64,000 nucleotides of DNA from Aliiglaciecola lipolytica. GTDB taxonomy: Bacteria > Pseudomonadota > Gammaproteobacteria > Enterobacterales > Alteromonadaceae. The DNA lies in contig NZ_JAHKPT010000021.1 of assembly GCF_018860635.1 (NCBI RefSeq), positions 342,674 to 406,673 on the forward strand, given 5' to 3'. The notes beneath the pieces are model-generated. The model was given only the letters and a program-made list of their open reading frames with translations, had not been told where the DNA came from and searched no databases. A program made the translations under genes and the position numbers. Positions 1 through 8,571 of the stretch are shown here, in pieces (the first letter of the stretch is position 1; every line of letters starts with the position of its first letter).

Positions 1-93
1 GTTCTTCCTCGTCATTTGGTTCAAGACATTGACACCCCCGAAGATTGGCAACGTGCAGAATTGATGTATCAAGCCTACGTCAAAGGAATTTAA
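1..93 (+). CDS. pseF: C-terminal end of a pseF-like CMP-pseudaminic acid synthase (partial)
   Basis: Only the last 30 codons lie in the window, in frame 1 and ending at TAA 91-93. The tail reads QDIDTPEDWQRAELMY, which resembles the C-terminus of acylneuraminate/pseudaminic acid cytidylyltransferases, the enzymes that charge the nonulosonic acid with CMP. Position directly upstream of pseI, pseG and pseH supports pseF rather than neuA. The next gene starts 2 bases after the stop, so they are probably co-transcribed. Too little sequence remains to see catalytic motifs, so the assignment rests on the tail and on context. Confidence 0.6.
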   Translation, partial: VLPRHLVQDIDTPEDWQRAELMYQAYVKGI

Positions 94-94
94 C

Positions 95-1054
95 ATGAGT
101 AAAGTTTTAGTAATCCGTATGCTAGAAATGGGCGATGTCGCTAGCATTGCTGTACCCACTATTCGTCAGCTTCAGCAGCAAAATCCAGATACTGAAGTCT
201 ACTGTTTGACCCATGGCGGTGGTGTAGATGTACTGCAACTTGCTGTCCCTAATGCGAAAATATTGAGTTTACCTGACCAGCATTGGCCAGATAATATTCT
301 GCATGCTTTAGAAGCTTTTATTGGTTTAGCCGAGCAAATTATTGAGCTTGGCTTTGAACAAATTCTAAACTTAGATACTGCATTCATGCCTTGTATTTTG
401 GCTCGATTTCTTAAAGATGCCGGTGAACCTGTGCAGGGTAATTATTTGAGTATACCTCTGCAAAGCCTTCTCGAACAGATTCAAAATCAAAGTTTGAAAC
501 CTGAATACGTGAATAACGCGGGTGAGTACATGCAGAGTACGTTTATGGGGATGAGCCGCTGGCATAGTCAATGGTGGACAAGTGATAATCTGCCTGATGG
601 GGGCTACCCTGAATTTTATCTGACTCGTTGTTGTGGTTTTAAAAATATGTCTATGGATTGGCATATTGAGGTTAAACCAGCTCAAAAATATCAAGATGTT
701 AGTCAGCGCATTATCTATTTGGCACTGAATGATATACAGCATCCTTACCCACAATTACATGAACTGGAAACAATACTAAAAAATAACGGATACCTAGTCA
801 TACTAGACGACGAACAAGAGACTTTGGGGCTGCGTCTACAAGGCTTGAAAGCGAGTGATCTTTTAGTTTGCTTACCTAATGCAATGTTCTCTTTAGCCAG
901 TTGTGTTGAGACACCTACTTTATTAATACCAGGGCAACTTGATCCTCGCATTTTGATGCCTGATTATGCAACAGATCAAAACAGTGAGTTTCCTCAGGCT
1001 AATGAACTTGCGCAGAGTATTACGTCAATATTTGAGGCCCAAGAAAATGCATGA
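95..1054 (+). CDS. GT9-like (heptosyltransferase-fold) glycosyltransferase in the pse cluster
   Basis: The 319-residue protein opens with VLVIRMLEMGDVASIAVPTI, the N-terminal pattern of family 9 glycosyltransferases such as ADP-heptose:LPS heptosyltransferases. A later segment resembles the C-terminal nucleotide-sugar lobe (LLVCLPNAMFSLASCVETPT, about residues 257-276). It starts 2 bases after the pseF stop, and its last codons overlap the pseI start (ATGCATGA). This is the arrangement of a translationally coupled operon. No membrane segment or signal peptide is seen. The substrate is not readable from sequence; within this cluster a role in nonulosonate transfer or glycan assembly is an inference. 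Confidence 0.7.
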   Translation: MSKVLVIRMLEMGDVASIAVPTIRQLQQQNPDTEVYCLTHGGGVDVLQLAVPNAKILSLPDQHWPDNILHALEAFIGLAEQIIELGFEQILNLDTAFMPCILARFLKDAGEPVQGNYLSIPLQSLLEQIQNQSLKPEYVNNAGEYMQSTFMGMSRWHSQWWTSDNLPDGGYPEFYLTRCCGFKNMSMDWHIEVKPAQKYQDVSQRIIYLALNDIQHPYPQLHELETILKNNGYLVILDDEQETLGLRLQGLKASDLLVCLPNAMFSLASCVETPTLLIPGQLDPRILMPDYATDQNSEFPQANELAQSITSIFEAQENA

Positions 1055-2099
1055 TATCGCCATTGGAGAGCGATTAATTGGTCCTTCACATCCGCCTTTC
1101 ATTATTGCAGAACTAAGCGGTAACCATAGTCAAGATTTTGAACTTGCCGTTGCTATGGTTGAAGCTGCCGCAAAGGCCGGTGCTCACGCAATAAAATTAC
1201 AAACTTACACTGCCGATAGCATGACATTAAACGTCGATTCGGTTGATTTTGTGATTCAAGAAAAAGACAGTTTATGGCACGGTGAAGCGCTACATAGTTT
1301 ATATGCAAAAGCATCTACACCTTATGAGTGGCATAGTCGGTTATTTGCGCGTGCAAAAGCCCTTGGAATGGAAGCTTTTAGCTCGCCATTTGATGAGGCT
1401 GCGGTGGATTTTTTGGAAACCTTAGACGTCCCTTGTTATAAAATTGCCTCTTTTGAATTAACTGATATTCCGTTGATACGCAAAGCTGCGGCAACTGGAA
1501 AACCGTTAATTATGTCAACGGGCATGGCAACTTTAGCTGAAATAGAACAAGCGGTAGATTGTGCTAAAAAAGCAGGATGCGAAGATATTATACTGCTCAA
1601 ATGCACTAGCACTTATCCAGCACAACCGAGCAATACCAACTTAGTGACTATTCCTCACTTACGAGGTTCATTTAATCAACAAGTAGGCCTATCTGATCAC
1701 ACTGCTGGTATCGGAGTCTCGGTGGCAGCAGTCGCACTAGGTGCAACTGTGATTGAAAAACATTTTGTTCTCGATCGAAATGCTGGGGGGGTAGATGCCG
1801 CATTTTCATTAGAGCCTGCGGAATTGAAATCGCTGGTAGAGGAGAGTGCGCGAGCCTTCGATGCTATGGGTAAAGTGACCTATGGGGGAAGTGCGGCAGA
1901 AGAAAAGTCAAAGCATTATCGACGTTCTATTTTTGTCAGTGTTGATGTGAAAAAAGGCCAAACTTTAAGCCGTGAAAATCTAAGAATTGTACGTCCTGCA
2001 AGTGGTCTTGCGCCAAAACATTGGGATAGTGTGTTGGGTAAAAAGGCGAAAACTAACTTGCCTGCTGGCACAGCCCTTGATTGGGACTTATTTGAATGA
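1047..2099 (+). CDS. pseI: pseudaminic acid synthase PseI
   Basis: The 350-residue protein belongs to the NeuB/PseI family, which condenses phosphoenolpyruvate with a 6-deoxy-hexosamine derivative to give a nine-carbon nonulosonic acid in the cytoplasm. The TIM-barrel synthase domain (about residues 15-260) contains FIIAELSGNHSQD and the LSDHT/VIEKHF segments typical of the family. A C-terminal SAF/antifreeze-like domain follows (from about residue 290, RRSIFVSVDVKKGQ to the end). The ATG at 1047 gives the family N-terminus MHDIAIGERLIG; an in-frame ATG at 966 would add residues encoded inside the preceding gene. The neighbours pseG and pseH make pseudaminic rather than sialic acid the likely product. 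Confidence 0.93.
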   Translation: MHDIAIGERLIGPSHPPFIIAELSGNHSQDFELAVAMVEAAAKAGAHAIKLQTYTADSMTLNVDSVDFVIQEKDSLWHGEALHSLYAKASTPYEWHSRLFARAKALGMEAFSSPFDEAAVDFLETLDVPCYKIASFELTDIPLIRKAAATGKPLIMSTGMATLAEIEQAVDCAKKAGCEDIILLKCTSTYPAQPSNTNLVTIPHLRGSFNQQVGLSDHTAGIGVSVAAVALGATVIEKHFVLDRNAGGVDAAFSLEPAELKSLVEESARAFDAMGKVTYGGSAAEEKSKHYRRSIFVSVDVKKGQTLSRENLRIVRPASGLAPKHWDSVLGKKAKTNLPAGTALDWDLFE

Positions 2100-2129
2100 A
2101 CACCGTCATCATAACCTTCTAATTACTTT

Positions 2130-3188
2130 ATGAAGCATATTTTATTCAGAGTGAATGCCGGGGTGTCCTCTGGTTTAGGACATTTGATGCGTTGTTTGGC
2201 GTTGGCTCAAGCTGCAGCAAAAAATCAACTCACTCCTGTATTTATGCTTAACGCTGAAGCGTCAAAAATTAGCAATGCTCGTCAGGATTGGGTTGGGCAA
2301 ACCATTGTGATACCCGAAACCACAGAGGATGCTCAAGAGATAGACCTTATTGCTCAGTTTTGCCGACTCAATTCGGTTGTGGCAATCGTGATTGATGGCT
2401 ATCATTTTACGTCTCAGTATCGCCAGCGGTTAGCGCAATTAGATTACCCAATAATATGCTTTGATGATATGAATAATTCAGGAAACCTGTATGCCGATCT
2501 CATCATCAATGGTTCTGGTAGTGCACATCAGTTGAAATATGACGTCAACCAGCCAAACACGCATTTGTGCATAGGTGAGTCTTATCGGGTTTTACGCCAA
2601 GAATTTTGCGAGTTCAAACAACAAACATTTGAGCAGCGAGAATATTTCACTATTATTATGGGCGGAAGTGACCCAAATAATTTGACTCTGCCTTTGTTGC
2701 AATGCATTGAACAAAAAGGCTTTGATGGGAAGCTCAAAGTGATTACTGGCGCAGCTTACCCTTATTTACAAGAGCTCAATAAATGTATTCAGGTCAGTGA
2801 GCTGGACATTCAACATTTACACGATTGTCAGCAAATAGCTAAATCATTTTTGCAAACACGCTTGGCCATTTCCGCTGCCGGAGGCAGTCAATTCGAATTA
2901 CATGCTACTGCGACACCCAGTTGTTTAGTCACTGTGGCTGACAATCAGCTTAATGCTACTCAAGCAGCTGTAAAACAAGGTTGGTGTATTGCTGAGGATT
3001 TCAGCAAAATGCAAAGTGACAACGAAAAGCTGGGTCTTATTGAAGACGTTACGGCGCGTTTATTGGTCTTATGGTCTGATGATAATAGGTTGCTTCAAAT
3101 GCATAATAGGGCGTTAGGAAGCAGTGACACCAACGGTTCTCAACGGATCATCGAAAAAGTTAAGCAGTTATGTTTTGATGGAGAATAG
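2130..3188 (+). CDS. pseG: UDP-2,4-diacetamido-2,4,6-trideoxy-beta-L-altropyranose hydrolase PseG
   Basis: The 352-residue protein starts MKHILFRVNAGVSSGLGHLM. The G-x-GH-MRC motif is the hallmark of PseG, a GT-B fold hydrolase that removes UDP before the PseI condensation. A second signature, IIMGGSDPNN, lies near residue 176, and the nucleotide-binding stretch ISAAGGSQFEL lies near residue 248. The length is normal for the family. It lies 30 bases after pseI and directly before pseH, the usual order in pseudaminic acid clusters. Confidence 0.93.
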   Translation: MKHILFRVNAGVSSGLGHLMRCLALAQAAAKNQLTPVFMLNAEASKISNARQDWVGQTIVIPETTEDAQEIDLIAQFCRLNSVVAIVIDGYHFTSQYRQRLAQLDYPIICFDDMNNSGNLYADLIINGSGSAHQLKYDVNQPNTHLCIGESYRVLRQEFCEFKQQTFEQREYFTIIMGGSDPNNLTLPLLQCIEQKGFDGKLKVITGAAYPYLQELNKCIQVSELDIQHLHDCQQIAKSFLQTRLAISAAGGSQFELHATATPSCLVTVADNQLNATQAAVKQGWCIAEDFSKMQSDNEKLGLIEDVTARLLVLWSDDNRLLQMHNRALGSSDTNGSQRIIEKVKQLCFDGE

Positions 3189-3195
3189 TATCATT

Positions 3196-3768
3196 ATGGA
3201 CGAAAATCAGGTGCTTAGAGGTTATCAGGTCAGTTTACGTGAAGTGCAGGAAAGTGATCTGCCACTACTGCGAGCTTGGCGAAATGACCCAGAGGTTAGT
3301 CAGTTTATGATTTCCCAAGCAGAAATCAGCGAAGAACAGCAATCTGCTTGGTTCCGCAAAGTGAGCCGTGACCCTAGCCAGCAGCATTTTATGATTGTCT
3401 ACAAAGATCAGGACATAGGTAGTTTAAATATTAAATCGAGAGTATTGGGTAAACCGCTTACTCAGGCACACACTATTGAGCCAGGATTGTATATTGGCGC
3501 AGCAAAATATCGCAATAACATAATCGCGTTTTCTCCCACGTTATTAATTAATGATTATTGTTTTGAATCCTTAAAGTGTAAAAAGCTAGTAGCAAGAGTA
3601 AAGTCGGATAATCAGGCAGCGCTTAATTACAATCTAAAATTAGGTTATCAAATAGTCAAACCAGGTGATTTAATTGAAATTAGTTTGAATTTCGATGATT
3701 ATCAACGGGATAGCAAAGCACTGAAAGCCTTACTTTCTCGCACTCCTAGGAAGAACAGGGAGTCATAA
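3196..3768 (+). CDS. pseH: PseH N-acetyltransferase (GNAT family)
   Basis: The 190-residue GNAT protein contains VSLREVQESDLPLLRAWRND near the N-terminus and LVARVKSDNQAALNYNLKLG in the acetyl-CoA-binding half. These are typical of PseH, which N-acetylates UDP-4-amino-4,6-dideoxy-AltNAc. The ATG at 3196 is preferred because a GGAGA element lies about 11 bases upstream and because earlier in-frame ATGs at 3124 and 3178 lie within pseG. Since an acyl-carrier cassette follows immediately, a longer acyl donor than acetyl-CoA is conceivable, but nothing in the sequence shows this. Confidence 0.87.
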   Translation: MDENQVLRGYQVSLREVQESDLPLLRAWRNDPEVSQFMISQAEISEEQQSAWFRKVSRDPSQQHFMIVYKDQDIGSLNIKSRVLGKPLTQAHTIEPGLYIGAAKYRNNIIAFSPTLLINDYCFESLKCKKLVARVKSDNQAALNYNLKLGYQIVKPGDLIEISLNFDDYQRDSKALKALLSRTPRKNRES

Positions 3769-3779
3769 AGGAAATTTAC

Positions 3780-4025
3780 ATGAATAACCAACAACTCGTA
3801 AAACAAGCATTTGCTGACAGTTTAGCTATACCCTTGGAAAAGGTGAGTGACGACTTAGCCTATAACAGTATTCCAGAGTGGGATTCCACCGCCCACATGA
3901 TTTTAATTGCTGAATTGGAAAACCAATTTAACGTAATGTTGGATACCGACGATATAATAGATATGAGTTCAGTAGCTAAGGCAAAAGAAATTCTCGCTAA
4001 ATATGAAATCGAGTTTGATGCTTAA
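3780..4025 (+). CDS. acyl carrier protein
   Basis: An 81-residue acidic protein with the phosphopantetheine attachment context EWDSTAHM (Ser at about residue 37) and the usual four-helix pattern of ACP/PCP domains. It is a stand-alone carrier, not the housekeeping AcpP, whose motif is DSLD. It starts 11 bases after pseH and overlaps the SDR gene. This suggests it holds the acyl chain that the SDR, ligase and LuxE/LuxC-like enzymes downstream act on. The nature of the acyl group cannot be read from sequence. Confidence 0.88.
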   Translation: MNNQQLVKQAFADSLAIPLEKVSDDLAYNSIPEWDSTAHMILIAELENQFNVMLDTDDIIDMSSVAKAKEILAKYEIEFDA

Positions 4026-4743
4026 TCAAAAAACACTATTGATTACGGGGGCTAGCGGCGGTATTGGTCGGGCAACTGCAATTGAATGCGCCAATCAAGG
4101 CGCATTTGTGTATCTGGCTGGGCGTGATAAAGAACAACTGCAAGCCTTGTCGAGTCAGTTAGTTAACAGCAAAGTGCTCGCCTATGATGTCACCGATGAA
4201 AGTGCCGTTAAACAAGGGTTTTCAAGCATCATGAAAGAGTCGGGGCAATTACACGGCTTAGTGAACTGCGCTGGAAGTATGTTGGATAGTGGGTTTATGC
4301 TAACTCGGTCAGCTGAGCTGCAAACGCAATTTGCCGTCAATAGTGTTTCAGCGTTTACCCACAGCCAGTTGGCGATGCGACTGATGACAAAGAATCGCAG
4401 TGGAAGCATTGTTAACCTTTGTTCAATCGTCGGTGAAAACGGCAGCGCGGGGCAGGCAGCCTACGCGATGAGTAAAGCAGCATTATCAGGTTTAACCAAA
4501 TCATTATCAAAAGAGTTGGGGGCTTTAGGTATTCGTGTGAACGGTGTTGCTCCAGGGTTTATTGATACGGCCATGACTGCTTCTTATGGGGGGCAAAAAC
4601 GCCAAGAGTTAATTGCCGCTAGTTCATTGCAACGAGCCGGTACAGCTGAAGATGTGGCCAAATTAATTAGATTTTTATTGTCAGATGATGCCTCATTTAT
4701 TACCGGTCAAATTATCGGTATTGATGGTGGGTTGAGCTTATAA
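4018..4743 (+). CDS. SDR family 3-oxoacyl-ACP reductase-like (FabG-type)
   Basis: The 241-residue protein is a classical short-chain dehydrogenase. The cofactor motif TGASGGIG is at about residues 10-17, NCAG near residue 84, and the catalytic YxxxK (YAMSK) near residue 150. The C-terminal ITGQIIGIDGGLSL is typical of FabG-like enzymes. The ATG at 4018 is preferred to 4003 because it overlaps the ACP stop by only a few bases and has a GAG element upstream. Next to an ACP gene, the likely reaction is NAD(P)H reduction of a 3-oxoacyl-ACP to a 3-hydroxyacyl-ACP, as proposed for hydroxyacylated sugars in other flagellin islands. Confidence 0.85.
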   Translation: MLNQKTLLITGASGGIGRATAIECANQGAFVYLAGRDKEQLQALSSQLVNSKVLAYDVTDESAVKQGFSSIMKESGQLHGLVNCAGSMLDSGFMLTRSAELQTQFAVNSVSAFTHSQLAMRLMTKNRSGSIVNLCSIVGENGSAGQAAYAMSKAALSGLTKSLSKELGALGIRVNGVAPGFIDTAMTASYGGQKRQELIAASSLQRAGTAEDVAKLIRFLLSDDASFITGQIIGIDGGLSL

Positions 4744-4746
4744 ACC

Positions 4747-6162
4747 ATGTTTTATGACGCACTTTCCCAACATGCTAACAATATCGCTGCCATTGAAGGA
4801 GAGCAGCAACTTAGCTATGCGCAGCTTGAACAAGCTTGCAGACGTTTGGAAGGGGACCTCAGTCAACATTTAGGACGCCGTAAAGGTGTGATTTTTATTA
4901 TGGCCTTTAATGGTTTGTCTACCTTAGTGGCTTATTTAAGCGCGCTTAGACAGGGCCATTGTGCAATGTTATTAAGTCCAGATACAGCAGCCTCAGATTT
5001 GCAGAATTTGTATGAGCAGTTTGCTCCAACGGTGACCATAAGCTGTGAAGCCAAGCAACAAACTACTATTCAATATCATCAATTTAGAACCTCGCTGACC
5101 CATTGTATGGCGAACTTACTATTGTCCACCTCTGGTTCAACCGGCACGGCTAAACAAGTTGCACTGAGTGCGGATAATTTACAATCTAACGCTGATGCTA
5201 TTTGTGACTATTTACCGATAAAATCATCTGATAAAACATTATGTTCGCTGCCATTTTTCTATTCTTATGGTTTGTCTATCATCAATTCCCATTTAAACAA
5301 GGGCGCTTGCTGTGTTTTTACGGATGCAAGCCCTGTTAGTCGTGATTATTGGCAGTTATTTGAAGAGCATCAAATCAGCAGTTTTGCGGGCGTTCCTTTT
5401 ACTTATGAGATGCTTCTCAGATTGCGCTTCCATCAGAAAAAGTTGCCTCATTTACGTTATTTTACCCAAGCAGGTGGCAAGCTTAATGTTGATGCAGTCA
5501 AAGCCTTAGGTGAGTTTGCTGAAAATAATCAAAGTCAGTTTTTCGTGATGTATGGTCAGACAGAAGCAAGCCCTCGAATGGCTTTTTTACATCCAGATCT
5601 GGTCCTACAAAAACCTGAATCAATCGGTTGTGCTATTCCAGGTGGACGATTTAAATTAGTCGATGAGCAAAATCAAATAATCGAGCAGGCCAATAGCGTT
5701 GGTGAACTGTTTTACACAGGACCGAATGTAATGCTTGGTTATGTGTGTAATATTACCGATTTGAATGCATTATCCGCTGATTCAAGCCAATCTAAAAATG
5801 CATGGCTAGCCACTGGCGATTTAGCGTATTTTGATGAAGATGGTGATTATTTTATTGCAGGCAGAAAATCCCGCTTTCTAAAATTATTTGGATTACGAAT
5901 TGATCTCGATGAAGTTGAAAGAAAGTTATTAGAACTGGGTATTACAGGGTTAACTACAGGTAACGATAATTATCTGGTGATTGGCACAACCGCTTTGAGT
6001 ATTGAACAATCTGCAAATGATGTAAAAGGGCGGATAAGCCAACTATTGGATCTACACCCGAGTGTTATAAAAGTGATTCACCTTGATGTTTTGCCGCTGA
6101 CTGAAAATGGTAAAAAAGATTATCAAGCAGTGCTTAAATTGGGGTTGCAAAAATCCTCATGA
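4747..6162 (+). CDS. AMP-dependent acyl-CoA/acyl-ACP synthetase (ANL superfamily)
   Basis: The 471-residue protein has the ANL adenylation core. The P-loop-like LLSTSGSTGTAKQVALS is near residues 125-141, MYGQTEASPRM near 275-285 and TGDLAYFDEDGDYFIAGR near 357-374. It is somewhat shorter than full acyl-CoA synthetases (usually above 500 residues), but the C-terminal K-containing end (LPLTENGKKDYQAV) is present, so it looks intact. It starts 3 bases after the SDR stop and overlaps the LuxE-like gene by 4 bases. Likely role: activation of a short or medium carboxylic acid and loading of the ACP. The substrate is unknown. Confidence 0.87.
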   Translation: MFYDALSQHANNIAAIEGEQQLSYAQLEQACRRLEGDLSQHLGRRKGVIFIMAFNGLSTLVAYLSALRQGHCAMLLSPDTAASDLQNLYEQFAPTVTISCEAKQQTTIQYHQFRTSLTHCMANLLLSTSGSTGTAKQVALSADNLQSNADAICDYLPIKSSDKTLCSLPFFYSYGLSIINSHLNKGACCVFTDASPVSRDYWQLFEEHQISSFAGVPFTYEMLLRLRFHQKKLPHLRYFTQAGGKLNVDAVKALGEFAENNQSQFFVMYGQTEASPRMAFLHPDLVLQKPESIGCAIPGGRFKLVDEQNQIIEQANSVGELFYTGPNVMLGYVCNITDLNALSADSSQSKNAWLATGDLAYFDEDGDYFIAGRKSRFLKLFGLRIDLDEVERKLLELGITGLTTGNDNYLVIGTTALSIEQSANDVKGRISQLLDLHPSVIKVIHLDVLPLTENGKKDYQAVLKLGLQKSS

Positions 6163-7268
6163 AAAATACTGATAATCCAATCCTTGTAGAGTACCTAAGG
6201 TTGTTCGAAGACCTGCTAAGCGCCGGTGTATATTCCCTTGAACAAGATAAAAAAGAAGCGCTTTTGTTACCGGTTTTAAATCAATTGCATCAGCTTCACC
6301 AATTACAAAACGACGAATACAGGAACATTGTTAAACAGCACAGTGCTGATGCTAAACGTATTGAAGAACTTCCTTATTTAGCGGTGCGTTTGTTTAAACA
6401 CTTGAACTTAAAAAGTATTAACGAAAAAGAAGTCTTTAAAACCCTACAATCCTCTGGCACAACGAGTCAAACCCCAGCGACTATTTATTTAAATAAACAA
6501 ACCAGTGCTCGACAAAGTAAGGTGCTAGTGAAAATTCTCCAGCAGACTATAGGTAAACAGCGTTTGCCCATGCTGATAATTGATTCCCCCGATATTTTAA
6601 AAAAACCGGAATTTAGCGCTCGAGCTGCGGGCATTCAAGGTTTGGCATTTTTTGGCCGTGATCATACCTATGCCCTGGATGAAAATATGCAGCCTAATTG
6701 GCCTGTTATTGAAGCATTTTGCCAAAAGTACGCTGAACAGCCCGTGTTGATTTTTGGTTTTACTTTCATGGTCTGGTTGTATTTTATAAAAGCATTACAA
6801 AATAACGGCAAGACAATATCCTTACCAAATGGCATTTTGATTCACAGTGGCGGATGGAAAAAGCTAGTTGAACAACAGGTTGACAATGTCACTTTCAAGC
6901 AGACGTTGATGGCAACAACTGGCATTTCAAAATGCTTTAATTTTTATGGCATGGCGGAGCAAGTAGGGTCGGTGTTTGTAGAGTGTTCACAGGGCCATTT
7001 ACATGCCCCCATATTTGCCGATGTGGTGATTCGTGATCCGTTTACATTGAAGGAGTCAGCCATGGGCGAAACAGGTTTAGTGCAAGTTTTATCAGCCTTG
7101 CCAAGCAGCTATCCTGGACACAGCTTACTTACTGAAGATTTAGGTGTTTTAAAAGGTGTGGACGATTGTCTGTGCGGCGCCAAAGGCAAGTATTTTGCAA
7201 TCAAAGGTCGACTCCCTAAGACCGAAGTGCGCGGTTGTAGTGATACACACTCAGAGGCATCATCATGA
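6159..7268 (+). CDS. LuxE/PaaK-type acyl-protein synthetase
   Basis: A 369-residue protein of LuxE length. It carries the family motif LQSSGTTSQTPATIYLN (about residues 101-117), FFGRDHTYALDE, and the NFYGMAEQVGSVFVEC adenylate-binding region near residue 262. LuxE enzymes activate fatty acids as acyl-AMP and form a thioester with a C-terminal region Cys; C-terminal cysteines occur here near residues 338-340 (DDCLCGAKG). The gene overlaps its neighbours on both sides by 4 bases (ATGA type). With the LuxC-like reductase next to it, it probably forms a two-subunit acyl reductase. Confidence 0.85.
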   Translation: MKNTDNPILVEYLRLFEDLLSAGVYSLEQDKKEALLLPVLNQLHQLHQLQNDEYRNIVKQHSADAKRIEELPYLAVRLFKHLNLKSINEKEVFKTLQSSGTTSQTPATIYLNKQTSARQSKVLVKILQQTIGKQRLPMLIIDSPDILKKPEFSARAAGIQGLAFFGRDHTYALDENMQPNWPVIEAFCQKYAEQPVLIFGFTFMVWLYFIKALQNNGKTISLPNGILIHSGGWKKLVEQQVDNVTFKQTLMATTGISKCFNFYGMAEQVGSVFVECSQGHLHAPIFADVVIRDPFTLKESAMGETGLVQVLSALPSSYPGHSLLTEDLGVLKGVDDCLCGAKGKYFAIKGRLPKTEVRGCSDTHSEASS

Positions 7269-8437
7269 GCTCGTTGACTATCTTAGCGCCAGAGGGAGGT
7301 GATTTGAATATGATCAATCACCGCGCTGAAGGCTTTAGGTGTTTTGATCCTGAAGTGTTGAATTTTATTGAGGCTTTGTCTACTGCATTGTTAAAAGATA
7401 GCGAAGCCAAATCTTTTCCAGAATTAGTGGCTTTGGGGTTCTGGTTACGGAAATCTAACCTGAAAAAATTACATGAATTTGCTCCTACCGGGATTGTTAA
7501 ACCCCTAGGATGGGTTTTGCATTTCACCCCTGCAAATGTGGACACTATGTTTATCTACAGCTGGATATGTTCCTTGCTAATGGGGAATCACAATGTCGTT
7601 CGAGTGGCAACCAAAAGCACCGAATTAAGAGGGTGCTTATTGGGTATCATAAACCGGCTTTTTGCGCAGCCAGCCTTCGTTCGATTAGGGCAGTATAACC
7701 TGTTTATACATTACGATAAGCAGTCAGAATATTCGAAAATACTCAGCAGTAAAGCGGATGCGCGTGTTATCTGGGGTGGAGACGAAAGTGTTAATGCTAT
7801 TCGACAATTACCTTGTCAGCCCCGTTGTCGCGATATTAGTTTTGCTGATAGGTATTCTACTGCTGCGATCAACGGTGACCAATTAACCACAGAGAATGTA
7901 CCTAAATTAGCGCAACTCTTATGGCAAGATACTCAGCCTCATGGGCAGTTGGCGTGTTCATCACCGAGGTTGATTTATTGGTTAGGCGATAGGACTTTGC
8001 AACTTGCGTTATTTCAACAAGTAAATTGTCTGGCCACGCAAAACGAACAAACGATTAATAGTTTAAATGATCACCTGGTTACGAGTCAGTTGCTAAAAAG
8101 TACCGGGGAAGCTGCTGAGCCCATCATTCAAAGCGCCGTGGGAGTGATTCCTGTCAGCTGTTTTGATGAGCATTGGCTAGATTGGCATCTCGGTGGTGGT
8201 TACTTTTTACTGATGCAAATAGACACCTTGGAAGACATAGCAGCAACAAGCAATGCTAAACTACAAACCTTGAGCTACTGGGGGCTAGAGCAACAAAGCT
8301 TAATCAAGTTTGCTCAGCAACCGTCGATACAGGGAATAGATAGAATTGTGCCTGTGGGACAGGCATTAGATTTTTCTCCGGTTTGGGATGGATATGAATT
8401 GCTGACAATGTTGTCCAAGGCGATTGAAGTTAAATGA
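7265..8437 (+). CDS. LuxC-like acyl-CoA/acyl-protein reductase
   Basis: The 390-residue protein matches the LuxC/acyl-CoA reductase family. VLHFTPANVDTMFIYSWICS in the N-terminal half and HGQLACSSPRLIYW (about residues 221-234) contain the conserved catalytic Cys region. LuxC reduces acyl thioesters to aldehydes with NADPH. The ATG at 7265 overlaps the LuxE-like gene by 4 bases. A second in-frame ATG at 7310 has a very strong ribosome site 7 bases upstream (AGGGAGGTGA, 7293-7302) and may be the real or a second start. No luciferase genes are present, so the aldehyde is presumably used in glycan chemistry. Confidence 0.83.
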   Translation: MSSLTILAPEGGDLNMINHRAEGFRCFDPEVLNFIEALSTALLKDSEAKSFPELVALGFWLRKSNLKKLHEFAPTGIVKPLGWVLHFTPANVDTMFIYSWICSLLMGNHNVVRVATKSTELRGCLLGIINRLFAQPAFVRLGQYNLFIHYDKQSEYSKILSSKADARVIWGGDESVNAIRQLPCQPRCRDISFADRYSTAAINGDQLTTENVPKLAQLLWQDTQPHGQLACSSPRLIYWLGDRTLQLALFQQVNCLATQNEQTINSLNDHLVTSQLLKSTGEAAEPIIQSAVGVIPVSCFDEHWLDWHLGGGYFLLMQIDTLEDIAATSNAKLQTLSYWGLEQQSLIKFAQQPSIQGIDRIVPVGQALDFSPVWDGYELLTMLSKAIEVK

Positions 8438-8571
8438 AATTGTCCAAAAAAAGATCAATCATCAATTGTTGTGACTTTTGCAATAAAAAAATATTAAACA
8501 ACGATTAAGTAAGATAATTATAACTGAGAAGATAATAGCTTCTTGAATGAATAGATGAGATGTAAAAAGAT
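8438..8571. other. intergenic gap separating acyl cassette and phosphonate operon
   Basis: A 134-base AT-rich non-coding gap. It is the first real break after a run of overlapping or abutting genes from 3196 onward. It contains a candidate sigma-70 promoter, listed separately. No clear terminator hairpin with a T-tract was found. Confidence 0.6.
8469..8497 (+). promoter_or_regulatory. candidate sigma-70 promoter for the phosphonate operon
   Basis: TTGTGA (8469-8474) and TATTAA (8492-8497) are separated by 17 bases, each matching the consensus hexamer at 4 of 6 positions. They lie about 75 bases upstream of the cytidylyltransferase-PEP mutase start. In such AT-rich sequence chance matches are common, so this is only a candidate. 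Confidence 0.35.

Noticed and set aside
6159-8437. A bioluminescence (lux) operon, suggested by LuxE- and LuxC-like genes
   Set aside because: No luxA, luxB or luxD is present and the genes are embedded between pse and phosphonate genes with an ACP and SDR, so a glycan-related role is more likely.
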